This document shows, in pieces, positions 1 through 5,875 of a stretch of 5,875 nt of DNA; within the stretch, counting starts at the first letter, position 1, and each line of letters opens with the position of its first letter. Below the pieces are notes generated by a model, which searched no databases, was not told the DNA's origin, and saw nothing but the letters and a program-made list of their open reading frames with translations. The stretch is taken from assembly GCA_037441225.1 (NCBI GenBank), contig JBBISU010000140.1, forward strand, positions 1 through 5,875. The letters are read 5' to 3'. Both the position numbers and the translations under genes were made by a program. Source of the stretch: JBBFMJ01 sp037441225 (lineage in GTDB: Bacteria > Acidobacteriota > Thermoanaerobaculia > UBA2201).

Positions 1-2361
1 ATTGCCAGAGGGGCAAAAATATCTTATACAGATATAATGTATATAGAAGGAATTGGTGGGGAAGATTCAAATCTTTATGATTATTTAGATTTAGCCCATC
101 AAGATGGAGCAAGGATTCACACAAATTCCTGGGGAGATGATTCAACAACAGAATATACAACATTATGCTATGATGTTGATAAATTTTCTTATGATAATGA
201 GGAGGATTTAATAGTTTTTTCTGTAACTAATTATGATAGATTAAAGACACCAGAAAATGCTAAAAATTTAGTTTCAGTTGGTGCAACACATCAAGCTCCA
301 AGTCAAGACAACATTTGTTCTGGTGGAAGGGGACCAACTATTGATGGACGGATAAAGCCTGACTTATTTGTCCCTGGCTGTAATATAAATTCAGCTTCTG
401 TTCAATCCCAGTGCGGAATCTTAAAACTTTCAGGTACTTCAATGGCATCCCCTGCTGTGGCAGGTGCATCTGCCTTGGTAAGAGAATACTTAAAGAAAAA
501 ATATCATAGAACAATTGAAAATCCTTCTTCATCACTTATTAAAGCAATATTGATAAATTCAGGTGAAGATTTACAATCTGTCCCAAATTATCCAAATTTT
601 GAAGAAGGTTGGGGAAGGCTTCTTTTGAAAAAGACATTGCCTCTTCAAAATTCTGAATACAATCTCTTTATAGAGGACTTAAAAAGAGAAGAAGGGCTCA
701 TAGAAGGTGAAGAAAAAGTTTACAAAATTAAAGTTTCTTCTTCCGATAATCCATTATCAATTACCTTGGTCTGGACTGACTACCCTGCTTTTCCTTCTTC
801 AAAAAATATACTTATAAATGATTTAGATTTAGAACTTAAAACACCTTCGGGTAAAGTTTATAAAGGAAATGTAATAGAAAATGGAGAATCAATTGAAGGT
901 GGCAATTTTGATAATAAAAATAATGTAGAAAGGATAATTCTAAAAAATCCAGAAGAAGGTTATTATGAGATAAAGGTAAAAGGAAAATCAATCCCTATGC
1001 CACCACAGGGTTTTTCAATTATTTTAACTGGTTCAATTCAAAAGGGATTTGATTATTTCCTTCCAATAGTTGCTAATGCGAGAGGAGCAAATAATTCAAA
1101 TTGGAAAACAGCTATTTCTATATATAATACAATTGAAAGGGCTCAAAAATTAGTTTTAAGTTATTTCTTTAATGGTATTGAATATAAAAAAGAAATTGAA
1201 CTTCAAGGGAATGAAATAATATATAATGAAAATCCATTATTTGAATGGTTTCAACTGGAAAATTCCTTTGGCGGCTTTAAGATTGAAGCAGAAGAGCCCT
1301 TAAAAATTTATGTAAGAATTTATAATGAAAGTGAAGAAGGTACTTTTGGACAAAGTTATAAGGGCTTTAGCCATTCATATAGAAAAGGTGAAGAAGTTTA
1401 CTTTACAGGAATTTTCTTATCAAATGAAAAAAGGACAAATTTTGGTGTAACAAATTTTGGGGAAGGAATTGCAACTTTAAAATTAAGTTTATACGACGCT
1501 ATGGGAAATTTTTTAGGTGAAAAAGAAATTATTTTAAATCCAAAACAAAATTTACAAAATTCCATAAAAGAGATTTCTCCTTCTGTTTCTATTATAAACA
1601 GTGGTTCTTTGCAGGTAGAAATAAAAGAAGGGGAAGAAATAATACCCTATGTTTCAGTTATTACAAATAATGCAAATGATGGAATTTTCATTGAAGCAGA
1701 AAAAATTTCACAAGATAAAAAATTATTACCAGTTGTTGTTGGAAATAAAAACCCTACTGGCTATCCCTGGAAAACAGAATTATTTATTTTTTCAGAAAAA
1801 GATAATAACTTTAATGGTAATTTAAGAATTTTACAAGAAAATAGGTGGGAAGATTTAGAGCTAAATTTAAATCTTCAAGCATTCCAAACATACTACATAG
1901 AAGATCTTTTTCAATATTTTAATTTAAAAGATGGTTCGGGCTATCTGGAATTTGATGGTGAATATCTTGTATGTGAAAGGATTTATTCTGGTGAAAATAT
2001 TTCAAGGTCTTATGGACAATACTCAAAATCCCAAAATATTAATTCATTAAAATCAAATCACTTTTTGTATGGAACAATACCTGACAATAATTTTAGGTTA
2101 AATTTAGGATTAACAAACCTTTCAGAAAATTCAATACTCTGCAATGCTTCCATTTATAACAATTTTGGGGAAAAATTAGAAGAAAAAGTAATTGGAGTAG
2201 AAGGTAAAAATTTTATTCAATATTCTATAAGTCAAATATTTCAAGAAATTCCAATTGGGGTACCTGTCTTAATAAAACTTGAATGCACATCAAATTTATT
2301 TGCTTATGTCTCATTAGTTGATAACAGAACCTCAGATGGTTCTTTTTTTTCCGATTTCTAA
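1..2361 (+). CDS. Secreted subtilisin-like serine protease (S8, KP-43-like), 3' part
   Basis: This is an endopeptidase, probably exported, that cleaves proteins outside the cell. The frame is open from base 1 (786 residues in window, numbered from base 1), so the ATG at 37 is not the true start: the residues before it (IARGAKISYTDIM) already match the subtilase fold. Visible landmarks are HTNSWG near residue 37, the oxyanion Asn at 77 (229-231), VGAT, DGRIKPD and GTSMASP with catalytic Ser 147 (439-441). The catalytic Asp and His, signal peptide and propeptide lie off the left edge. Residues ~215-346 form a KP-43-type jelly roll (TLVWTDYP, LINDLDLEL, NNVERI, PPQGFSI). Residues ~349-786 are two tandem A-B pairs of predicted beta domains. 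A1 (~349) and A2 (~573) share LP-V and WKT motifs; B1 (~464) and B2 (~687) share NxGxTN and YVS-DG motifs. The usual Gly before the oxyanion Asn is Thr (SVTN), and FSSRGP is altered to CSGGRGP. No C-terminal sorting motif is visible. Family call is firm; tail function (substrate or surface binding) is inference. Confidence 0.93.
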   Translation: MARGAKISYTDIMYIEGIGGEDSNLYDYLDLAHQDGARIHTNSWGDDSTTEYTTLCYDVDKFSYDNEEDLIVFSVTNYDRLKTPENAKNLVSVGATHQAPSQDNICSGGRGPTIDGRIKPDLFVPGCNINSASVQSQCGILKLSGTSMASPAVAGASALVREYLKKKYHRTIENPSSSLIKAILINSGEDLQSVPNYPNFEEGWGRLLLKKTLPLQNSEYNLFIEDLKREEGLIEGEEKVYKIKVSSSDNPLSITLVWTDYPAFPSSKNILINDLDLELKTPSGKVYKGNVIENGESIEGGNFDNKNNVERIILKNPEEGYYEIKVKGKSIPMPPQGFSIILTGSIQKGFDYFLPIVANARGANNSNWKTAISIYNTIERAQKLVLSYFFNGIEYKKEIELQGNEIIYNENPLFEWFQLENSFGGFKIEAEEPLKIYVRIYNESEEGTFGQSYKGFSHSYRKGEEVYFTGIFLSNEKRTNFGVTNFGEGIATLKLSLYDAMGNFLGEKEIILNPKQNLQNSIKEISPSVSIINSGSLQVEIKEGEEIIPYVSVITNNANDGIFIEAEKISQDKKLLPVVVGNKNPTGYPWKTELFIFSEKDNNFNGNLRILQENRWEDLELNLNLQAFQTYYIEDLFQYFNLKDGSGYLEFDGEYLVCERIYSGENISRSYGQYSKSQNINSLKSNHFLYGTIPDNNFRLNLGLTNLSENSILCNASIYNNFGEKLEEKVIGVEGKNFIQYSISQIFQEIPIGVPVLIKLECTSNLFAYVSLVDNRTSDGSFFSDF

Positions 2362-2778
2362 ATAGAGAGAGATTTTAAATTTCCAAGTATTTATGTGTTA
2401 TATATTATTAAGGATTTATTTATTTCCAAAAATTAGAATTTTTTTATACTAGTATGATATTTGTTATAAATTATGAAACCAAAATATATTATTGAATAAA
2501 TTCTAATAATTTAAAATCCCTTAGATATGCAAAATACTTTACATTAAACCTTTTGATTTAAAGATTTTCTCAAAAGCTTCTGATCTTTTATTCAAATTAA
2601 AAGATTTATTATATAAAATAACAGTATATTCAACTATGCTTTTGATAAAATTTTAAAAGGAGAAGATACGAAAATTTAGAACCAGATCTATAATTTAAGG
2701 TATAATATTTTAGAAAACTTTTTTGCTTTTGAACCTACTATAAAATTTCAATTGAAATTAAAAAATTTATTTTTTTTC

Positions 2779-2865
2779 TGTAGGGGCTTCAGTTTATTCA
2801 GCCCGAGAATAAATTATTTGGACAGTATTATTATTTTTACGGGGTGAGCAAGCTCGCTCCCTACA
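2779..2865. repeat. REP/MITE-like doublet with inverted ends
   Basis: An 87-base unit opens with TGTAGGGGC (2779-2787) and closes with GCTCCCTACA (2856-2865), which are near-perfect inverted repeats. The left half can form GGGCT/AGCCC (2784-2788 with 2800-2804). The right half can form a 9-pair imperfect stem, 2841-2849 with 2852-2860, including two G-T pairs; the innermost pair would have to open to give a workable loop. Two GC-rich palindromic halves in opposite orientation around an AT-rich centre is the usual form of a REP doublet or small non-autonomous element. No transposase is present in the window. The mobile or REP nature is inferred from form; copies elsewhere in the genome cannot be seen. 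Confidence 0.6.
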
Positions 2866-2920
2866 AGATCTCTGTTGACTATAAACCGTGTCCGTTGGCT
2901 GTCTTTGAAAAAGATAAGAA

Positions 2921-2934
2921 CAATTCATGAATTG
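2921..2934. repeat. Perfect 14-bp palindrome
   Basis: CAATTCATGAATTG is its own reverse complement over all 14 bases and sits about 157 bases before the sod start. A fully symmetric site could bind a dimeric regulator, but its distance from sod and its place among repeats make a structural or repeat-derived origin equally possible. Confidence 0.5.
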
Positions 2935-2935
2935 C

Positions 2936-2951
2936 CTCTACTGCTCTACTG
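2936..2951. repeat. 8-bp tandem direct repeat (CTCTACTG x2)
   Basis: CTCTACTG occurs twice with no gap, starting one base after the 14-bp palindrome. It could be a trace of replication slippage or a small target-type duplication. It has no recognised function. Confidence 0.55.
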
Positions 2952-2973
2952 TTTTAAATTTTTTTTAAAATTT
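2952..2973. repeat. AT-only symmetric run
   Basis: Two overlapping inverted repeats lie here: TTTTAAA (2952-2958) with TTTAAAA (2964-2970), and AAATTTT (2956-2962) with AAAATTT (2967-2973). With no GC pairs it is unlikely to act as a terminator. It may bend or melt DNA upstream of sod, which is inference. Confidence 0.35.
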
Positions 2974-2987
2974 GGCAATTTCTTTTT

Positions 2988-3013
2988 ACGGGCTGGGACG
3001 AGCCTCGCTTCTA
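2988..3013. repeat. Degraded third REP-like half unit
   Basis: ACGGGCTGGGACGAGCC followed by TCGCTTCTATA resembles the right half of the 2779-2865 doublet, in the same orientation. Both are preceded by the same T-run, giving a shared TTTTTACGGG at 2834-2843 and 2983-2992. A GGCT/AGCC stem is possible (2991-2994 with 3001-3004). The expected CCCTACA end is mutated to TTCTATA, and no facing left half was found, so it looks like an older decayed copy. Confidence 0.45.
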
Positions 3014-3079
3014 TATTTCTGCTCTAAGGAATAAATTTTAATAATTATTTGTTAATTGTTAGACGGATATAACAATGTT

Positions 3080-3085
3080 AGGAGG
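3080..3085 (+). promoter_or_regulatory. Ribosome binding site of sod
   Basis: AGGAGG lies five bases before the ATG at 3091 and fixes that start. A TATAAC at 3068-3073 could be a -10 box, but it has no good -35 and would start transcription right at this site, so no promoter is called. Confidence 0.9.
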
Positions 3086-3090
3086 TTAAA

Positions 3091-3702
3091 ATGATTTATA
3101 CATTACCGAAATTAAATTATCCTTATGATGCCTTAGAGCCATATATTGATGGAAGAACAATGGAAATCCATCATAAAAAACACCATCAAACATATATTGA
3201 TAATTTAAACAAAGCTCTCTCTGAACTAAATAATTTTCAAAACATCAAATTAGAAGATTTACTAAAAAAAATCAAAGAAATACCAGAAAGTAAAAGGACT
3301 GCAATAAGAAACAATGGAGGAGGCCATTTAAACCACTCAATTTTCTGGGAAATAATGGCGCCAAATAGCAGAAAACCAAGTAAAAAATTCTTAAATATAA
3401 TTGAAAAGAAATTTGGTTCCCTTGAAAAATTTTTAGAAGAATTCAAAAATAAAGCAATAGGTATTTTTGGATCTGGTTGGGCTTGGCTTGTAATTGATGA
3501 GAATAAAGACCTGGAAATTAAACAGTACCCCAATCAAGATAACCCTTTTATGGAAAATCTTTATCCAATTTTGGGAATTGATGTATGGGAACATGCCTAT
3601 TATTTAAAATATCAAAATAGAAGAGCAGAATATATTGACAATTGGCTTAAAATTATCAATTGGGAAGAAGTTGAAAAAAGATATTTTGAAATTAAAGTTT
3701 AG
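3091..3702 (+). CDS. sod: Superoxide dismutase, Fe/Mn family (Mn-like)
   Basis: It converts superoxide to hydrogen peroxide and oxygen. The 203 residues match the family's usual length, and there is no signal peptide, so it should act in the cytoplasm. The N-terminal helical domain begins with YTLPKLNYPYDALEPYID and includes MEIHHKKHH. Metal ligands by family position are His27, His82 (in GGGHLNHSIFW), Asp164 and His168 (in DVWEHAYY). The active-site gateway residues His31 and Tyr35 and the conserved Trp130 (FGSGWAW) are also present. Gln149 in PNQDNP and Gly78 in GGGH follow the Mn-type pattern rather than the Fe-type, where the gatekeeping Gln comes from the N-terminal domain. Mn or cambialistic use is therefore likely but not proven. 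The start is set by AGGAGG at 3080-3085. The gene stands alone on its strand, and its TAG is immediately followed by the stop codon of the convergent DUF1579 gene. All ligand residues are intact. Confidence 0.97.
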   Translation: MIYTLPKLNYPYDALEPYIDGRTMEIHHKKHHQTYIDNLNKALSELNNFQNIKLEDLLKKIKEIPESKRTAIRNNGGGHLNHSIFWEIMAPNSRKPSKKFLNIIEKKFGSLEKFLEEFKNKAIGIFGSGWAWLVIDENKDLEIKQYPNQDNPFMENLYPILGIDVWEHAYYLKYQNRRAEYIDNWLKIINWEEVEKRYFEIKV

Positions 3703-4293
3703 TTATTTCTTCCTTTTATAAACCAGCTCCATTGTTTTGAATTCCTTACTATTAGGATATTTTGCATACATTTCATTTATATAAGTATCATTATCAATAA
3801 TTTTCCAGACCTCTCTTACTTTATAATTTTGTTTTCTTATTGGATCCCACCACTCCCCTTCATCAGTACATTCTTTAAAGTCATCTTTACAGGTTCCTTC
3901 GGTAAAATAAAGACCTGTTCCAAAATTATCTATCCATATTGACTGAAATTTTTTCTTATCATTATCATAACCAGTTATAGCCATTGCTTCAAATTTCATT
4001 CCTTCAAAAGTACCATAATATTTCATTAAGAGATACCTACCGCCCAAAATAACTTCTCCACTTGCAGTTCCTATTGAAGAACTTGGTGGTGCATCAGGTG
4101 CCTGCCACATCTTTGTTTCTACAATCCATTCACCTTTTAAAAATTCCAAGTGTTTATGTGCTTTTCCAGGTGTCGAATACTCCTGCCACAATTTCATCAT
4201 CTCTTCTTCCTCTTTTGTCATTTTCTTTTGCTCTTGAGAAAATGCAGAATTTCCTAATAAAAAAGAAAAAATTAAAACAAAAATAAAATACAT
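3703..4293 (-). CDS. Exported DUF1579-family protein
   Basis: The molecular function is unknown. The 196-residue product starts with a hydrophobic segment (residues 2-14) ending in a likely signal-peptidase site near Ala17-Phe-Ser19 before Gln20, so it is probably exported. The n-region has no Lys or Arg, which is atypical; an in-frame stop just upstream of the ATG (at 4305-4303) rules out a longer start. Residues 20-40 are charged and probably helical. The DUF1579 core runs from ~46 to the end: HLEFLKGEW (48-56), a Trp-Pro-rich stretch with IGTASGE (74-80), GGRYLLMKYYG (84-94), ITGYDNDKKKFQSIWIDN (106-123), GTGLYFTEG, and a closing beta strand LVYKRKK. This suggests a small beta-barrel-like fold, as in lipocalin-like families; that is inference. 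Cys135 and Cys142 could form a disulfide outside the cytoplasm. It follows the dipeptidase gene by 34 bases and has its own strong ribosome binding site. Confidence 0.9.
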   Translation of the reverse strand: MYFIFVLIFSFLLGNSAFSQEQKKMTKEEEEMMKLWQEYSTPGKAHKHLEFLKGEWIVETKMWQAPDAPPSSSIGTASGEVILGGRYLLMKYYGTFEGMKFEAMAITGYDNDKKKFQSIWIDNFGTGLYFTEGTCKDDFKECTDEGEWWDPIRKQNYKVREVWKIIDNDTYINEMYAKYPNSKEFKTMELVYKRKK

Positions 4294-4297
4294 AAAA

Positions 4298-4304
4298 CCT
4301 CCTT
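4298..4304 (-). promoter_or_regulatory. Ribosome binding site of the DUF1579 gene
   Basis: On the minus strand AAGGAGG is followed by TTTT and then the ATG at 4293-4291. It supports this start even though the encoded signal peptide lacks basic residues. It lies in the 34-base gap after the dipeptidase stop, consistent with translation from a shared message. Confidence 0.9.
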
Positions 4305-4327
4305 ATAAAAATAGAAAAGAAAATTAT

Positions 4328-5875
4328 CTATTCTTTTATTAAAAATTTATCCCCTGTTTCTTTTATGATTCTCCTGTACCAGTCCTCTGGATAAGGAGGA
4401 TGTGTAACTTTCCCTTGTGAATCCCTTACATTTCCATCTAAATATTTCCATATCAAAAATTCCCCCAATTTTTTCCACCTTTGAAAAACCTCTTCTGCTT
4501 CCTTGTTTGAATATTTTGTAAGATAATCAATGGCAAATTGTGGCGAGTCCTTATAAAGTTTTAAAGCAATTTCTTCTACATTTTTTTGGTTTGCCAAAAA
4601 CTTTCCTTCCAATTCCCATTGAACAATCTTTATATCTTTTATCATATCTTCATACCTTGAATATGCCCAGTTTGCAACAAAGTTGAAGACCCAAAAAGCA
4701 GAATCCCAGCAAAAGGAAGAAAAATTGCAAGTGCCTACCCTGTATGGCTTTGCTACTTCTTTTATTCCTGCATAAAAAGGAATATAAACAGTTGAATTAG
4801 AATCATCTACTCCAAACCAAAAGATACCGCCTATTGGATTTGGAAGCCACTTTCTCATTTGAGATATAAAAGAATAGCCAGTTTGTTGCGTAGAAGTTGC
4901 CCTTTCATTTAAGTACTTTTTGCCATCAATTTCCCAGGTCAAGGGTCTCCACCTGTAAGGAAGATGGAAAGGTCCTGCACCTATATCTTTTGTTAGGTCA
5001 AACTCCGTTCCTTCAAAGTGGTCTCTCATATAAGAAAACATATCTTGAACAGAAATTTTTTTGTCTGGTTTAATCCACGGAGGAAGGGGCTTAGCATTTT
5101 TATTCCCCCTTACATATTCAAGATATTGATCCATATCTTGAGAAGGGGCAACTCTCTTAAAAAATGACCATACCCTTGCTTCACAAAATCTCAATGCCTC
5201 AAAATCAGGTGGTGCATAAGTATCTACAAAGGAAAATTCCTCATCTTTTCCTTTAAACCAACCCTTTTCCCTTGCAAAAGAGATAACATCTTTTGAATAA
5301 AGGCAGTTTTCTGGGTCTTTTAAAGGAAACTGCCTTATCCTTGCTTGGTTTGCATGGGCTGAAACATAGCCATCAGGTACTTTTAAAGCAACCCATACAG
5401 CACCTTTTTCACCCTTTCCTTTTCCAATCAAATCCATAATCCAGACCTCCTTTGGATCTGCAATTGAAAAGGTCTCTCCTTCTGAAGCATAGCCATAATT
5501 ATCAAGGAGTTCACCCATAACAAGGATTGCTTCCCTTGCTGTCTTTGCCCTTTGAAGTGCTAAGATCATCAAATTTCCATAATCAAGGATTCCTTCTGTT
5601 TCCTGACATTCTTTTCTTCCCCCATAAGTCGTCTCACCAATTGAAACCTGATGTTCATTCATAAGTCCAACTACAGCAAAAGTGTGTTTAACCTGTGGGA
5701 TTCTCCCTAAATATTTTTTTGTGTCCACTTCAATTACTTCATAAAAAGCACCCTCTGGAAAATCCATTGCTGGAAGATAATTCAATTCCCCATAGAGTTC
5801 ATGGGAATCGGCACTGTAACTAATGAAAGAAGAACCATCAACCGATGCACCAGGTGTAACTAAAAAATTAGTACA
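4328..5875 (-). CDS. C69-family dipeptidase (PepD-like), 5' end missing
   Basis: This is an N-terminal-nucleophile cysteine peptidase that splits dipeptides into amino acids. The frame stays open to the right edge (515 residues in window, numbered from 5875), so the TTG at 5785 is not the start. The first codon in view, TGT at 5875-5873, is the probable nucleophile Cys1 of the mature enzyme, followed by TNFLVTPGASVDGSS and SADSHELYGEL. Further conserved blocks are IPQV (59-62), MNEHQVSIGETTYGGR (72-87), DYGNLMILALQRAKTAREA, YGYASEGETFSIADP, VWIMDLIGKG, SAHANQARI, MRDHFEGT, GAGPFHLPYRWRP, ERATSTQQTGYSF and GGIFWFGVDDSN. The C-terminal part is charged, ending in FLIKE and TAG. The missing upstream part should be only a signal peptide or short propeptide, since the catalytic Cys in this family becomes the N-terminus. 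It is the upstream gene of a pair with DUF1579; with the protease it suggests peptide use as a nutrient. Confidence 0.95.
   Translation of the reverse strand, partial: CTNFLVTPGASVDGSSFISYSADSHELYGELNYLPAMDFPEGAFYEVIEVDTKKYLGRIPQVKHTFAVVGLMNEHQVSIGETTYGGRKECQETEGILDYGNLMILALQRAKTAREAILVMGELLDNYGYASEGETFSIADPKEVWIMDLIGKGKGEKGAVWVALKVPDGYVSAHANQARIRQFPLKDPENCLYSKDVISFAREKGWFKGKDEEFSFVDTYAPPDFEALRFCEARVWSFFKRVAPSQDMDQYLEYVRGNKNAKPLPPWIKPDKKISVQDMFSYMRDHFEGTEFDLTKDIGAGPFHLPYRWRPLTWEIDGKKYLNERATSTQQTGYSFISQMRKWLPNPIGGIFWFGVDDSNSTVYIPFYAGIKEVAKPYRVGTCNFSSFCWDSAFWVFNFVANWAYSRYEDMIKDIKIVQWELEGKFLANQKNVEEIALKLYKDSPQFAIDYLTKYSNKEAEEVFQRWKKLGEFLIWKYLDGNVRDSQGKVTHPPYPEDWYRRIIKETGDKFLIKE

Larger units (their letters stand above)
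2362..3090. other. Gene-free intergenic region, very AT-rich then repeat-rich
   Basis: These 729 bases separate the protease from sod. No frame in them reads as a recognisable protein. Bases 2362-2778 are almost entirely A and T, with only weak AT-only symmetries: AAAAATT-AG-AATTTTT at 2428-2443 and a 10-bp inverted pair at 2432-2441/2498-2507. An exact TATAAT at 2701-2706 has no convincing -35 box. Bases 2779-3013 have higher GC and hold the repeat elements listed separately. No GC-rich hairpin followed by a T-run was found after the protease stop, so its transcription end is unexplained. Confidence 0.8.

Noticed and set aside
37..39. ATG at 37 as the start of the protease
   Set aside because: The frame is open to base 1 and the preceding residues match the subtilase core. 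A start here would lack the catalytic Asp and His.
338..535. 65-codon minus-strand ORF inside the protease gene
   Set aside because: It is antisense to the conserved catalytic Ser region and has no family features.
2428..2443. AAAAATT-AG-AATTTTT as a terminator for the protease gene
   Set aside because: The stem is only A-T pairs with a 2-base loop. In this AT-rich background it is expected by chance and would be unstable.
2656..2675. AAAGGAGA at 2656-2663 as a ribosome binding site of a small gene
   Set aside because: No ATG, GTG or TTG start follows at a usable distance, and the frame closes at once.
2701..2706. Exact TATAAT as a promoter -10 box
   Set aside because: No -35-like hexamer at 16-18 bases upstream, no extended -10, and it lies almost 400 bases from sod in very AT-rich DNA.
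2794..2928. 44-codon minus-strand ORF (ATG at 2928) with a weak GAGG upstream
   Set aside because: More than half of it is the REP-like doublet read as protein, the composition (RSCRERACSPRKNNN) is typical of translated repeats, and no family is recognised.
3237..3533. 98-codon minus-strand ORF inside sod
   Set aside because: It lies wholly inside a firmly identified gene on the other strand, with no recognisable product.

Overview
The window is AT-rich bacterial DNA carrying four protein genes and one long gene-free stretch. Three visible features support bacteria: strong AGGAGG ribosome binding sites ahead of both genes whose starts are visible, bacterial-type exported proteins, and compact gene packing. 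I cannot fix the phylum from sequence alone. The combination of a KP-43-like subtilase with repeated beta domains, a C69 dipeptidase and an exported DUF1579 protein recalls protein-degrading lineages such as Acidobacteriota/Aminicenantia, but that is an impression from memory, not a demonstrated assignment.

Layout. Bases 1-2361 (+) are the 3' part of a large secreted subtilisin-like (S8) protease. Its Asp and His catalytic residues lie off the left edge; the catalytic Ser, a KP-43-type jelly-roll domain and a duplicated A-B-A-B C-terminal region are inside. Bases 2362-3090 hold no convincing gene. The first ~415 bases are very AT-rich. The next ~235 bases contain a REP/MITE-like doublet with inverted ends (2779-2865), a degraded third unit (2988-3013), a perfect 14-bp palindrome and an 8-bp tandem repeat. 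Bases 3091-3702 (+) encode a complete cytoplasmic Fe/Mn superoxide dismutase with Mn-type signatures. On the minus strand, 4293-3703 encodes a complete exported DUF1579 protein, and 5875-4328 encodes a C69-family (PepD-like) dipeptidase. The right edge of the window falls on the dipeptidase's probable nucleophile Cys codon.

Gene relations. The dipeptidase and DUF1579 genes are co-directional with 34 bases between them and are probably one transcript. That unit converges on the sod gene, and the two stop codons directly abut (3700-3702 and 3703-3705). The protease and dipeptidase suggest an organism that breaks down external protein into peptides and then amino acids. The superoxide dismutase points to exposure to oxygen. 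I see no phage, CRISPR array, toxin-antitoxin pair, RNA gene or clearly novel multi-gene system. The most unusual parts are the REP-like cluster upstream of sod and the duplicated beta-domain tail of the protease.
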